From assembly GCF_030068615.1 (NCBI RefSeq), contig NZ_JASJOC010000011.1, positions 1 through 64,000 of the forward strand: DNA of 64,000 bases, written 5' to 3'. The position numbers and the translations under genes were made by a program. Each line of letters begins with the position of its first letter. The stretch's first letter is position 1. The stretch is from Halostagnicola sp. A-GB9-2 (GTDB taxonomy: Archaea; Halobacteriota; Halobacteria; Halobacteriales; Natrialbaceae). Shown piece after piece: positions 17,769 through 27,216 of this stretch. The notes beneath the pieces were generated by a model. That model had not been told where the DNA came from and searched no databases. It saw nothing but the letters and a program-made list of their open reading frames with translations.

Positions 17769-19472
17769 CTATGATACCGGTGACTGCTGTTCGTTCGGAC
17801 GCTCGTCCATCGAATCAGTACTCGAATGGATCCGTTGGATTTCGACGAACTGGTCCCGCATCCACGATTCGAGATTCCCCTCGAAAACGCGGTCTCGGAG
17901 GACCGACATTCGGCGCTGTTTTTCGCCGGGAGCCGTCGTTAATGCGCGCTCGATCGTATTCGCGAAGTGATTCGGTTGGTCCGGTGCGATCGTATACGTG
18001 TGGGAGCCGAGCGTTTCGTGAGCCCCGGCTCGATTGCTCAACAACAACGCTCCCTCCTCTTCGATGCTCGAGGCGAGGTATTCCTGCGCAACGAGATTCA
18101 TCCCGTCGTTGACTGGGCTGACAACCATTACATCGGCTCGACGGTACAACGCACACAGTTCGTCCTGTGGAAGGATATCTTCTGTGTAGACGATCGGCCG
18201 CCAATCAGCAGCGCCGAACCGTGCGTTGATCCGATCGACCTGCTGTCGGACTGCCTCGCCGAGTTGTTCGTACGCCGGGATATCCGTGCGTGATGGAGTC
18301 GCCTTCTGTACGAACGTGAACTGACCTCGCCATTCCGGGTTCCGATCGAAGAAGGTCTCGATTGCCGTAAGTCGTTGTGGGATCCCTTTCGTGTAATCGA
18401 GTCGGTCGACACCGAGTCCGATCGTGTTTGTCCGCGGAATGTCGTATCTCGAGCAAATCGACTTCCAGTGACTCTCGTCGGTGGCTTCGGATTCCTCGGC
18501 GTAGGACGATGCATCGATTCCCATCGGTGTTGCAACGACACGAGTCGTGTTCCCGTCGTAGCTAACCGTTCGAGTGCTTCGATGGACCGTTGCGTTTTCG
18601 ACGAACCTATCGACGCACTCGAGAAAGAGATCCGCATATCGATCGACGTGAAACCCAAGCAGGTCGTTGCCCAGCAATCCTTCTAATAGCTCCTTCCCTT
18701 CCGGGCAATTGACGAACGTCTCCGGAGACGGCCACGGGATATGCCAGAAGTGAGCGATCGTCACGGAATCAGAAACCCGTTCTCGAATCAGTTTCGGTGC
18801 GAAGCCGAGGTGATAGTCCTGTAACCAGACCACAGTATTCTCCGAGACGTGTTCGGAGACGGCACTCGCAAACCGATGGTTGATGGTTCGATACCACTCG
18901 AGGTCACCGGGGCGGTCGTCGATCAGATGGGAAAAGCCGTGACAGAGCGGCCAGAGGACACGGTTACTCCAGCCATAATAGTAGGAGTTTACCGCCTCAT
19001 CAGAGAGCCAGAGACGACGAAGCGTGTACGATTCCTCATCAGGCGGAACGCGTACACAATCGTTCTGATCGGTTACCTGTTCGTCTGCATCCCCGTCACC
19101 CCACGCGATCCAGGTACCGTTGGACCGACAGAGAACGGGATCAAGACCCGCAGTAAGCCCGCCAGTTGGTTCGTCAACTGTGATCGATCCCTCCTCCGAC
19201 TCGTCGTATTCGTGACGATACGGCTGGCGATTCGAAACGACGATCAGCGATTCGGGGCAAACGTCCGATACATCGGGTGGTTTGGTACTGCTGTTGGTGT
19301 CGGAGTTACTGCTGTTGGTGTCGGAGTTGCTGCCATTGGGAGTGGTAGAATCACCGGTGGTAGTGGTGCCGGAGTTAGTTTCTTTCGGAGACCGAGATGT
19401 GGTGTCTGTGCGGTTGGTAGTAGAGACGTCTCGTCGATCAATCGGCGGCCCTCGATCCTCGAAATTTCGCAT
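17769..19472 (-). CDS. otsA: Trehalose-6-phosphate synthase
   Basis: GT20 glycosyltransferase making trehalose 6-phosphate from UDP(GDP)-glucose and glucose 6-phosphate. 567 residues; the catalytic part begins at about residue 74 (SLIVVSNRQPY) and shows GGLTAGLDPVL, VWLQDYHLGFAPKLIRE, FWHIPWPSPE, GFHVDRYADLF, LGVDRLDYTKGIPQRL and SPVNDGMNLVAQEYLAS, all typical of OtsA. The first 70 residues are an odd Ser/Thr/Asn/Asp-rich tail with SNSDTNS repeats encoded by a 21-bp tandem repeat. No later Met precedes the core, so I keep the ATG at 19472. First gene of the otsA-otsB operon. Confidence 0.93.
   Translation of the reverse strand: MRNFEDRGPPIDRRDVSTTNRTDTTSRSPKETNSGTTTTGDSTTPNGSNSDTNSSNSDTNSSTKPPDVSDVCPESLIVVSNRQPYRHEYDESEEGSITVDEPTGGLTAGLDPVLCRSNGTWIAWGDGDADEQVTDQNDCVRVPPDEESYTLRRLWLSDEAVNSYYYGWSNRVLWPLCHGFSHLIDDRPGDLEWYRTINHRFASAVSEHVSENTVVWLQDYHLGFAPKLIRERVSDSVTIAHFWHIPWPSPETFVNCPEGKELLEGLLGNDLLGFHVDRYADLFLECVDRFVENATVHRSTRTVSYDGNTTRVVATPMGIDASSYAEESEATDESHWKSICSRYDIPRTNTIGLGVDRLDYTKGIPQRLTAIETFFDRNPEWRGQFTFVQKATPSRTDIPAYEQLGEAVRQQVDRINARFGAADWRPIVYTEDILPQDELCALYRRADVMVVSPVNDGMNLVAQEYLASSIEEEGALLLSNRAGAHETLGSHTYTIAPDQPNHFANTIERALTTAPGEKQRRMSVLRDRVFEGNLESWMRDQFVEIQRIHSSTDSMDERPNEQQSPVS
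19285..19345 (-). repeat. 21-bp tandem repeat in the otsA N-terminal tail
   Basis: Two to three copies of a 21-base unit (plus-strand reading ttactgctgttggtgtcgga) encode SNSDTNS-type repeats. Copy number is likely to vary between strains. Confidence 0.6.
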
Positions 19473-19830
19473 TCGGTGGTGAGAGACAGTTTCCCTACGG
19501 GTTGGGTCGTCGCCTGCAACCTCATGGTAGTCTAATACAGCCCGATAGTAGTCATCGCAGAAGACTGGTCAACTTATAGGTAGAGTCTCGGTTTGTGAGA
19601 GGGTTCTCGAACACACGATGAACGCGTGAGCATCGGTGAGTTAGTCGCGTCCGAGCATCGGTGAGTTAAAAGTGGAAACTGAAATAGTATTCAGTCGGAC
19701 ACCGGGTTTCCGGTGAAGAGTTCCGTTTCAGCGGTCGTTATCGAGAAAACCGAACGATCGAATACAGGATAAATGGAGACAGGAAAGACGATCCATCTGC
19801 TGGGCCGTCACTACGCAGACTGGGCCGTCA
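19473..19830. other. Intergenic region with one outlying ORB-like motif
   Basis: About 358 bases between otsA and orc1, both on the minus strand. It holds a 17-base direct repeat (gagcatcggtgagttag-like, twice in 19627-19669) and an ORB-like motif at 19699-19718 (acaccgggtttccggtgaag) beyond the 3' end of orc1. No gene seen. Confidence 0.5.
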
Positions 19831-21039
19831 CTACTCAGACTCGACCGTCTCGACGAGGACTTTTTGCACCACATCCGGATCTTCGAGGAGTTGGTGTTCG
19901 GTATAACTCCCTTCGGCGCTCCCGCCACTCTGTCGCGACTGTTCGATGATGTCGAGGAACGCGTGTTCTTTCAGGAGATCTCGAACGCGTCGAAGTGAAA
20001 GGGTGTCCGATCCCTCCTGGCGACAGATTTCTTCGTAGACATCGAAAATTCTCGTCGTTCGAAAGCCATCTTCGTCGGATTCGTTGAGCGAGAGAACGGC
20101 GAGCGCTTGAAGCACGTATCGTGAGTGTGGCGTCGAACCGCGAATCAGTTCGCGGAATCGATCAGTTTCGGCCCGTTCACGCGCCTGTACGACGAACTCC
20201 TCGCGAACAGTTTCACTCGAGTTCGATTGTGCGATTTCGCCGGCGTACCGAAGAATGTCGATCGCCTTTCGCGCGTCCCCGTGTTCCCGCGCAGCGAGGG
20301 CCGCCGCGCGAGGAATCACGGACGGCTCGAGCACACCGTCTTTGAAGGCATCACTCCGCGCTTGCATGATATCACGGAGTTGATTGGCGTCGTACGGTGG
20401 GAAGACGAACTCCCGTTCACACAGTGAGGACTTGACTCGCTCGTCCATCCGGTCTTTATACTTGATCTTGTTACTGATACCGATGACGCCAATTTTGCAA
20501 TCGGTGAGTTTCCCGGCCTCGCCCGCGCGCGAAAGTTGCATAAGAATATCGTCGTCGTCGAGTTTATCTACCTCGTCGAGGATAATGAGGACGACTCCGT
20601 ACTGCTTATCGAGAACCTGCCAGAGGCGTTTGTAGTAGGTCGACGTGCTGAGACCCTTATCAGGTATTTTGATGTCGGTAGCCTCCGAATTGTTCATCGA
20701 ATGAGCGATCGTCTGGACGGCCTGGGTTTCCGTGTTATCCTGTGCGCAATCGACGTACGCGAACTCAGCGGTGACACCCTCTTCTTTCGCGACCCGGACG
20801 AGTCGTTCCGAGATGTGCTTTGCACAGAGTGATTTCCCCGTTCCCGTCTTTCCGTATATGAGGAGGTTACTTGGGCTCTGGCCGAAAATTGCGGGGTTCA
20901 CTGCGTTTGCGAGATCCGCAATCTCGTCGTCACGGCCAACAATTCGACCCTCCTCTGGTAAGTGATTGATCTCGAGGAGCTCTTTGTTCTCGAATATGTG
21001 ATCGTCTCGAGTGAAGAGATCGTCACCGGAACTCGACAT
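19831..21039 (-). CDS. orc1: Orc1/Cdc6 family replication initiator
   Basis: Binds origin recognition boxes and loads the replicative helicase. 402 residues. AAA+ domain: Walker A GKTGTGKS (63-70), Walker B LIILDEVDKLDDDD, sensor 1 GVIGISNKI, and sensor 2 region GDARKAIDILRYAGEIA. C-terminal winged helix from about residue 300 (SRYVLQALAVLSLNESDEDGFRTTRIFDVYEEICRQEG). ATG at 21039 lies nine bases from an ORB-like motif at 21048-21067, and the intergenic region upstream is a typical origin, so this initiator very probably acts on the adjacent origin and may autoregulate. Confidence 0.96.
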   Translation of the reverse strand: MSSSGDDLFTRDDHIFENKELLEINHLPEEGRIVGRDDEIADLANAVNPAIFGQSPSNLLIYGKTGTGKSLCAKHISERLVRVAKEEGVTAEFAYVDCAQDNTETQAVQTIAHSMNNSEATDIKIPDKGLSTSTYYKRLWQVLDKQYGVVLIILDEVDKLDDDDILMQLSRAGEAGKLTDCKIGVIGISNKIKYKDRMDERVKSSLCEREFVFPPYDANQLRDIMQARSDAFKDGVLEPSVIPRAAALAAREHGDARKAIDILRYAGEIAQSNSSETVREEFVVQARERAETDRFRELIRGSTPHSRYVLQALAVLSLNESDEDGFRTTRIFDVYEEICRQEGSDTLSLRRVRDLLKEHAFLDIIEQSRQSGGSAEGSYTEHQLLEDPDVVQKVLVETVESE

Positions 21040-21119
21040 AGGTTATTGACACCACGTTTCCGGTGAATTATCTTTACTGTTTGGATCGGTACTGGTCAAA
21101 ACAGCGGCGGATAATAGTC

Positions 21120-21170
21120 GGGGCGGTCGTGGGGTTCGGGGCGGTCGTGGGGTTCGGGGCAGTTGGGGGC
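21120..21170 (+). repeat. 18-bp G-rich tandem repeat inside the origin
   Basis: Two exact copies of ggggcggtcgtggggttc followed by a partial third (ggggcagttggggg). G-rich strings beside ORBs are known in haloarchaeal origins; whether this array plays that part is inferred. Confidence 0.7.
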
Positions 21171-22163
21171 CGGAACAATTGTGGGAGTGAGCGAGCGCGC
21201 GCACACCACGTTTCCGGTGAATCGGTACAAATGGTACGTCAGTAGGGTGTGGTTGTTGAGAAGACAGGCACACCGGGTTTCCGGTGAAACGTCAAAACGA
21301 GTCGTTCCAATTTCAATTTTGGTAACCTGGGAACGACTGGATATCGAGAACGCTTGTGTTTCGTACCCGATCGACGGCACGACGCTCTCGAGTCGAGTAT
21401 AGTATGTGCTCGGAGTCTATGAAGGGAGTTCGAGATGTGACGATACTTCGTATTTCACTTATTCAGGTTGGTAATGGGTTGGTATAGAGAAAATAAGGAT
21501 TTGATACATTGGCGTTATAGGGTTAACTTAGAGTTCTTTTTTCCTCCACTAGTAAACCAGGACATTGGATTAGACCATATAGAAGGTTATTAATAGGAGG
21601 GAAGTGAAAAGTCCATTAACTGAAGCGGTTTAGTCAGAAGACAAATGTCGGTTTAGTTCGATTTCACCGGAAACCGCTCGAGAGCAGATTTTCGAGAATG
21701 ATGGTACGGGTATTATCCGTATTATCTTCTGAGCGAGTCCTTCAGCAGAATCAATTCTTCTTGACGATCACCTTCTAATACTTGCTTATATTGGGTCCTA
21801 TGCAATAATTCAGTAAATAATACGAAAATCGTTCTACTTTACTCGCCTTCTCGTTAAATACTGTTGTCTGTCCATCCCCTTCCACACACCATCTTTCCGG
21901 TGAAATCACACCACCTGCAACTGACCCCCACCCCTTCACACCCCGTTTCACCGGAAACGTGGTGTGTGCGCGCTCGAAAAAATTCTATTAATATCCTATC
22001 CCGAACTCGCTTTCTTCAAGCGCTCTCAACTCTCGTAGCGCCTGATTATCCCATTCAGTTTCACTGGAAACATGGTGTCCCTGTTCCCTCAATCCGGCTC
22101 CTTTTCAATATTCACCGGAAATCAGGTGTGTTCTTTCGTTCCCCGTCGTGGTTCTCCGGCACA

Positions 22164-22223
22164 ATGTGTTGACTTTCCCAGTGTGTTGACCCTCCCAGTG
22201 TGTTGACCCTCCCAGTGTGTTGA
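22164..22223 (+). repeat. 18-bp tandem repeat inside the origin
   Basis: About three and a half copies of gtgtgttgaccctcccag (first copy with tt for cc), between forward ORBs at 22110 and 22252. Confidence 0.75.
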
Positions 22224-22325
22224 TTCCGAATCATCGTCTCCTCTTTTGCACTCTTCACCGGAAACCCGGTGTGTCTATCCCCGATTCGAACTGTTCACAA
22301 TTCGCGTCGGTAGCGACGGATCCGG

Positions 22326-22508
22326 CTAGTAAAAGTAAAACTCGAGTTCGTGACCGCAGTTACTGCAATCGGTTTCCGTCCCACGGAGATGATTTTTGCC
22401 GCCGGATTCGACGGGTTGAATACCCGTTCCTGGTGGGATATTTGCGTTGACCATCGTTTGACATTCCGGACAGCCAATCTGCATATTCGTCTGATTCGAA
22501 CTCGACAT
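22326..22508 (-). CDS. Small zinc-finger protein
   Basis: 60 residues from ATG 22508. Two CxxC knuckles, CPEC (near residue 13) and CSNC (near residue 49), frame a zinc-ribbon-like fold with VNANIPPGTGIQPVESGGKNHLRGTETDCSNCGHELEFYFY. A longer frame to 22598 adds unconserved residues and is rejected. It closes the origin region on the side opposite orc1. Partner and role unknown. Confidence 0.75.
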   Translation of the reverse strand: MSSSNQTNMQIGCPECQTMVNANIPPGTGIQPVESGGKNHLRGTETDCSNCGHELEFYFY

Positions 22509-22851
22509 GCCCCTCCGTAAATCACACTCGAGGTTAGTTATCCCAACCGTAATCCAACCCATCAGTTGTATTTGACAACGTGACCGTTTCTCGCTCACTG
22601 TTTCCCCGAGTTTCTGGACTCGAGTCGTTCGTCGAGATTACCCTGTTCGTCGTTCGTAGCGGACGGTATGATAGTCGAGAGCAGTTTGTCACGTATCGAT
22701 CTTCGAATTCGGACTTTTCTCGGGAATCCCGGGGAGGTATCTCGACGACTTGCCGATTGTCGTATCCATTCTCGACCTGACACACCGTCCCGTTCCCAGT
22801 TTTCAGTAACGAACCAACGAGCATTTCATAGTGCACTCCTACAGTCTACGT
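22509..22851. other. Intergenic region; weak minus-strand frame
   Basis: About 343 bases upstream of both the zinc-finger gene (minus) and the Sco1-like gene (plus). A minus-strand frame at 22534-22824 (about 96 codons, starting MLVGSLLKTGNGTVCQVENGYDNRQ) could be a small gene in operon with the zinc-finger gene, but its composition is not clearly haloarchaeal and I know no relative. Confidence 0.3.
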
Positions 22852-23682
22852 ATGGACAGACGTTCGTATCTGGGCTCGCTGGCGGGAGTTGGATCTGTCG
22901 GTCTCGCTGGTTGTCTCGATAGCGTCAATTTTTTTGACGATAGCGAAACGGCTCTGAGTCCTCCCGACCGAGAGCAGGATTTATCGGATGCAGTCCATCC
23001 TATACACGGCGACGAGTTTCCGTCGTTTTCTATTCCAGACCCGATTGCGGACGAAGCGGTTTCGCGGGACGATTTCGTTGGGGATCGAGCATTTCTGATG
23101 ACTTTCATCTTTACTTCGTGTACTAATGAGTGTGGCACGCTCGTGAACCTTCTTCGACTCGTTCAGGAGGATGCTTTCGAGGAAGGATACGAAGATAACG
23201 TCGCATTTCTTTCGATGACGTTCGATCCCGAAACCGATGACGTCGACGCGCTTCGCGAGTACGGGCAACGATACGACGCCGATATCGAGGCAGAGAATTG
23301 GCGTTTCCTTCGACCCGAGACGCAAGATGAGGCTCTCGAGTTGGTAAACGACACGTTCGGAGCACCGGTCGAGGTTCAGCCGCCAGAAGAGGGCGAACAC
23401 AATCACGGCGACGGCGATGAGGGCGATGATGGTAACGAGAGCACCGGCGACGCCGAAACAGATTCGACCGGCGAGCACGATGAATCTGATCAAAGTGAGG
23501 ACGCACACGACGATAGCCATGGTGACGACCACGAACACGACGATGACGACGAGGAAACCTCCACGCACTATTATATGATCTTTCTCGTCAATCAGGACGG
23601 TATCGTCGAACGGTCGTATCCGTATGCTCACCTGGAAACGCCCACAGAGCTCATCGATGATGTCAGAGCGGTGGTCGAGTAA
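22852..23682 (+). CDS. Sco1/SenC family copper/redox lipoprotein
   Basis: Delivers copper to, or reduces, the CuA site of cytochrome oxidase at the outer membrane face. From ATG 22852: Tat-type signal MDRRSYLGSLAGVGSVGLAGC with lipobox LAGC (Cys21), so a Tat lipoprotein. Thioredoxin fold with the Sco motif TSCTNEC (Cys90 and Cys94) and a likely third ligand His in THYYMIFLVNQDG near the end. Between them is a long Asp/Glu/His-rich insert (about residues 175-235), possibly metal-binding. First of three plus-strand genes with a TlpA-like and a CcdA-like protein; the next gene starts two bases after its stop. Confidence 0.92.
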   Translation: MDRRSYLGSLAGVGSVGLAGCLDSVNFFDDSETALSPPDREQDLSDAVHPIHGDEFPSFSIPDPIADEAVSRDDFVGDRAFLMTFIFTSCTNECGTLVNLLRLVQEDAFEEGYEDNVAFLSMTFDPETDDVDALREYGQRYDADIEAENWRFLRPETQDEALELVNDTFGAPVEVQPPEEGEHNHGDGDEGDDGNESTGDAETDSTGEHDESDQSEDAHDDSHGDDHEHDDDDEETSTHYYMIFLVNQDGIVERSYPYAHLETPTELIDDVRAVVE

Positions 23683-23684
23683 CG

Positions 23685-24239
23685 ATGCGTCGACGGGATC
23701 TCCTCGCGGGACTGGGAAGCGTGGGGGTACTCGCCAGCGCTGGCGCTGCGGCAGTGTACGGCGTCCCGTCTGTCTCGGAACTACTCGAGGACGATGAGGG
23801 TGAAATGCGTCACGACCCGGTGTCGATACAGACCATCGAGGCAACCGGGAGTGAAGCCGGCGAGATCACCGTTCCGGACGAGAATCAGGTCATCTTCGTC
23901 GACCTGTTTGCGACGGACTGTAGCCCCTGTCAGGCTCAGATGCCTGACCTCCGTGAGGCGCACGACCGGCTCGGCGATCGAGTCCAGTTCATCTCGGTCA
24001 CCAACCAGAGCAAAGAGGTTGTCGATGACGACGATATCGCCGAGTGGTGGGACGAGTACGACGCAAATTGGACCGTTGGACGAGATAGTACGTCCGATTT
24101 GATCGTTCACTACGGTGCAGGGACGCCTATCGGCCTCGCGTTTGATTCTGCTGGATACCTCCGGTGGGAAGAGTCAGGCCAGAAGACGACGGACCAGGTC
24201 GTCACCGAACTCGAGGCAATCCTCGAGGGCGACGAATAA
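23685..24239 (+). CDS. TlpA-like membrane-anchored thioredoxin-fold protein
   Basis: 184 residues with a Tat-like N-terminus (MRRRDLLAGLGSVGVLASAGAAAVYG) that may stay as an anchor. Thioredoxin fold with the redox motif CSPC in IFVDLFATDCSPCQAQMPDL, then VQFISVTNQS and the cis-Pro region YGAGTPIGLAFDSAGYL. Likely a thiol reductase outside the membrane, serving Sco/CuA or cytochrome c maturation with electrons from the CcdA-like protein downstream. Two-base gap after the Sco1-like gene means one operon. Confidence 0.9.
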   Translation: MRRRDLLAGLGSVGVLASAGAAAVYGVPSVSELLEDDEGEMRHDPVSIQTIEATGSEAGEITVPDENQVIFVDLFATDCSPCQAQMPDLREAHDRLGDRVQFISVTNQSKEVVDDDDIAEWWDEYDANWTVGRDSTSDLIVHYGAGTPIGLAFDSAGYLRWEESGQKTTDQVVTELEAILEGDE

Positions 24240-24255
24240 TCACGTATGACTGCTA

Positions 24256-24301
24256 CTCACGTTCAATGGATAGCCAATCACCTCTCACGTTCAATGGATA
24301 G
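24256..24301 (+). repeat. 18-bp direct repeat before the ccdA-like gene
   Basis: ctcacgttcaatggatag occurs at 24256-24273 and again at 24284-24301, just before the start codon at 24311. Could be a duplicated leader element; function unknown. Confidence 0.6.
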
Positions 24302-24310
24302 TCACCTTCG

Positions 24311-24982
24311 ATGATCGACCCTACCCTCGCGTCCGCAATCGGGTTTGCGTTTACAGCGGGTATCGCAACGTTCTTTTCGCCGTGTGCGTATCCGCTTCTC
24401 CCGGGATACGTCGGATTTTATGTGAGCCAATCGGACGGCAACCGCTCGTCGCTGAGCGGCTCGGTTCTTCGGGGGTCCGTCGCTGGGACCGGCGTTCTGG
24501 CAACGTTTGCGGCCCTCTTCGGTGGGGCATACTGGGTTGGGCAAAACATTCTTAACAGTATGACGGTGCTCGAGCCTCTGGTCGGTGGGGTTCTCGTCGT
24601 CTTTGGATTCCTCGTTTTATTGGATCTCGCACCGTCGGTATCCGTAGCGCTCCCCAAGCGTCCCTCCGGACTCACCGGCTTCGGGATCTTTGGCGCTGGC
24701 TATGCGCTGGCAGCGGCTGGCTGTGTTGCACCGGTATTTCTCGGCGTCGTTACTCAGGCGATGTCCATGGATCTGGTCCCGGCGGCGCTCGTTGTCGGTT
24801 CCTACGTCGGAATCGTCGTCGTGTTGATGATCGCGTTGACCGTCGCGACCGGCGTCGGACTCGTCGCGAACGCTGGGTGGATTGTAAGGCACACGAAGAC
24901 GATAGAACGCCTCGCCGGTGCCGTCATGATAATCGCGGGGCTGGGTCAGGTATATCTGGCATTTTTTGTCAATACATATTGA
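24311..24982 (+). CDS. ccdA: CcdA/DsbD-type thiol:disulfide membrane transporter
   Basis: 223 residues, six hydrophobic segments. Paired conserved cysteines are in FFSPCAYPLLPGYVGFY (segment 1) and AAAGCVAPVFLGV (segment 4), the pattern of CcdA proteins that move electrons from cytoplasmic thioredoxin across the membrane. Expected partner is the TlpA-like protein just upstream. Together with the Sco1-like protein this forms a small cluster for maturation of copper or heme respiratory proteins. Confidence 0.93.
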   Translation: MIDPTLASAIGFAFTAGIATFFSPCAYPLLPGYVGFYVSQSDGNRSSLSGSVLRGSVAGTGVLATFAALFGGAYWVGQNILNSMTVLEPLVGGVLVVFGFLVLLDLAPSVSVALPKRPSGLTGFGIFGAGYALAAAGCVAPVFLGVVTQAMSMDLVPAALVVGSYVGIVVVLMIALTVATGVGLVANAGWIVRHTKTIERLAGAVMIIAGLGQVYLAFFVNTY

Positions 24983-25362
24983 ACTCCGCTATACTGGCCC
25001 CAACGCGTATACTGACCCCCCGACGGTATACTGACCCCGGCACGTCTAGTGGACTCGACTCGCACACCGGCCGACGCGGATTTCACTCGAATCGATCACG
25101 GTATTTCTCACCTATCGAACTCGCCCCGCTCGGAACACACCTCGGTTCCGATGAATAATCGCTGTTTAGCGGATGTGACTGGCTTACACGGCAGTAGCTA
25201 TTTCACTGTCGGGGAGGTCAGATATCGCCGTACGGTAATCGCTTCCTACCTTCGATTACGATGTTGATAATTAATCTCTCAGCGGGGAAATAGGGGAGAC
25301 GTGCCCGTTGGGTGTGACGAGAGAGTTCGGCGATTAGCTTTCAGAATTGGAGGCGTCGGACG
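24983..25362. other. Intergenic region with triple TATACTGRCCCC repeat
   Basis: About 380 bases. At 24989-25040 the core tatactgrcccc occurs three times at about 18-base spacing. The rest holds the promoter of the next regulator gene; no gene seen. Confidence 0.5.
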
Positions 25363-27216
25363 GTGACTAGCGGTCAGAGGTTGCCGACAGAAGGTAGTAC
25401 GATCGTACTAATCGGCGACCTGTCATCAACCGTCGACATCGAGGATGGTTTGCACACGTGTACCGATATCGGCTCGGTTATCAGTGTCGAATCAGTCGAT
25501 ACCGCACTCGATATCCTCGAGAGCGTCTCGGTACAGTGTCTGGTGTCTGGCCTCACTCGACCCGGACAGGGATCAGAACGAGTAGAGAACCCCGTCGAAC
25601 GCGACGACACGAACCAAAGCGGGAGTGACGCTGGATCACGCTCGAGAGCCGGTGTACCCGATCGACCGGGAGAAGAGTCAGAATCTCCAGAGCGCGACGG
25701 CCTCGCACCGTCGATCGGGTCTATTGAGAGGCTCGTCGACGCCGCTGGTGATCGACCGGTAATCGCGGTTGCGGAGGCAAACGCCGAACAGGTTCTCGAG
25801 GCTGGCGCTCACGATGTTATCGGTCCGCATACGCCGCTTGAGGCGGCTGTCGCTCGGATTCTAAACGCGGCCGAACGATATCGACTCGAGTCGATTACGG
25901 TCGCTGGTCCGACTCCGCCATCCGAATCGCTTACGACTCTCGGGTCGATCCCATCGGATCCTCAATTTTGGCCATCTTTCGAGAGCGTCATTCGTGAGGC
26001 GTCGCTCGCTCACGACGACCTTCGGACGGAGCGTAATCGCCTCGAATCCCTGTTACATTGTCTGTACGCCGCGTGGTGGCGCTTGGGGCGTGCAGAATCG
26101 AGATCTCAGGTCGAGAGACGTCTCTGTGAGGCGCTCTCAGCCGTAGAAAACGCCGATCTGGTGTGGGTCGGTCGTCTCACTCCCGAAGTGTTGGAGGTCA
26201 CTCCGGAAACCTGGGTTGGCGGACGCGACGAATATCTCAAAGAACAGTTATATTCTCTCGAGGGGACGGACCTGTCTCCAGCAGCGGCGACAGTCACGTC
26301 CGGGTCTCGAACGCTGATCGAGGAAACGACGACGCAACCATCTGGGTTGCGATGGGCCCGGACGGCACTCGAACACGGAATTCGCTCTATTTGTAGCGCC
26401 CCGATCGATTTTCAGGGCATCACCTACGGCTGTTTGACGGTCTGTTCGACCGAACCGGCGGCGTTCGACCAGTGGACGGTCGATGGCGTCTCGGCGCTCG
26501 CCGAGGTGGGTGGCGTTCTGATCAATCGTCTCGAGTTGCGGTCGGCGGTCTATGCAGACCAGATGGTCGAACTGGAGGTCCTCGTCGAGACTGGCGACGA
26601 TCCGTTGACGGTTCTCGCCGAGTATCTCGATCAGCGCGTCGATATCGAGACTGTCGTGGCGCGGTCGACCTTTGGATCCGTGGGAACGATATCGGTTTCA
26701 TCGATACCGGAGGAGAATGAGACGGCCCTGTCTTCCGCAATTGAGGGCATTCGGTCGGTACAGACGATGACTGGGGGTCACGATTCTATGAGGATGCAAG
26801 TTCAGTTCGCCGAACGAACGATCGCTGATTCGCTCGCTGATCACGGTGCAGTAGTCCGATCGCTGGAACCTGTTGGCAACCGTGTCAGAATCACGGTCGA
26901 ACTCCCTGCGGACCGATCGGTGCGGCGAGTGGTACAATTCCTCGAGGACGAGGTATCGAACACGGAACTGATTACCCGTCGATCCGAACGTTCACCTCGA
27001 GATCAGTCTGGACGGTTCGAGGACAGACTGGAGAAGGGTCTTACAGAACGCCAGCGCCAGACGTTGGAGACTGCCTATTATAATGGGTATTTCGATTGGC
27101 CCCGCGAGCGAACCGGCGAGGAAATCGCCGACGCGTTAGGCGTTTCTCAACCGACGTTTACGCGCCATTTCAGAACAGCCCAGCGAAAATTGTTCGAATT
27201 GTTATTCGATCAGTAG
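25363..27216 (+). CDS. Bat-type regulator with GAF and HTH_10 domains
   Basis: 617 residues, starting at GTG 25363. Residues 10-180 resemble a degenerate receiver/sensor region with a long acidic linker. About 225-385 is a GAF domain (RRLCEALSAVENADLVWVGRL, then SICSAPIDFQGITYGCLTVCS). About 390-545 is the Bat-type domain. The last 60 residues are HTH_10 (LTERQRQTLETAYYNGYFDWPRERTGEEIADALGVSQPTFTRHFRTAQRKL). Same overall plan as the protein at 14180-16210 but without a clear PAS domain. Signal and targets unknown. Confidence 0.9.
   Translation: MTSGQRLPTEGSTIVLIGDLSSTVDIEDGLHTCTDIGSVISVESVDTALDILESVSVQCLVSGLTRPGQGSERVENPVERDDTNQSGSDAGSRSRAGVPDRPGEESESPERDGLAPSIGSIERLVDAAGDRPVIAVAEANAEQVLEAGAHDVIGPHTPLEAAVARILNAAERYRLESITVAGPTPPSESLTTLGSIPSDPQFWPSFESVIREASLAHDDLRTERNRLESLLHCLYAAWWRLGRAESRSQVERRLCEALSAVENADLVWVGRLTPEVLEVTPETWVGGRDEYLKEQLYSLEGTDLSPAAATVTSGSRTLIEETTTQPSGLRWARTALEHGIRSICSAPIDFQGITYGCLTVCSTEPAAFDQWTVDGVSALAEVGGVLINRLELRSAVYADQMVELEVLVETGDDPLTVLAEYLDQRVDIETVVARSTFGSVGTISVSSIPEENETALSSAIEGIRSVQTMTGGHDSMRMQVQFAERTIADSLADHGAVVRSLEPVGNRVRITVELPADRSVRRVVQFLEDEVSNTELITRRSERSPRDQSGRFEDRLEKGLTERQRQTLETAYYNGYFDWPRERTGEEIADALGVSQPTFTRHFRTAQRKLFELLFDQ

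Larger units (their letters stand above)
21040..22325. other. Replication origin (oriC) next to orc1
   Basis: About 1.3 kb without genes. ORB-like motifs (ttcaccggaaacNNggtgtg) occur in reverse orientation at 21048-21067, 21203-21221, 21269-21288 and 21884-21905, and in forward orientation at 21945-21968, 22058-22080, 22110-22130 and 22252-22274, with a half-match at 21662-21680. Between the two groups, about 21400-21860 is very AT-rich and fits a duplex-unwinding element. Inverted ORBs flanking an AT-rich core beside orc1/cdc6 is the standard haloarchaeal origin layout. Confidence 0.9.
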
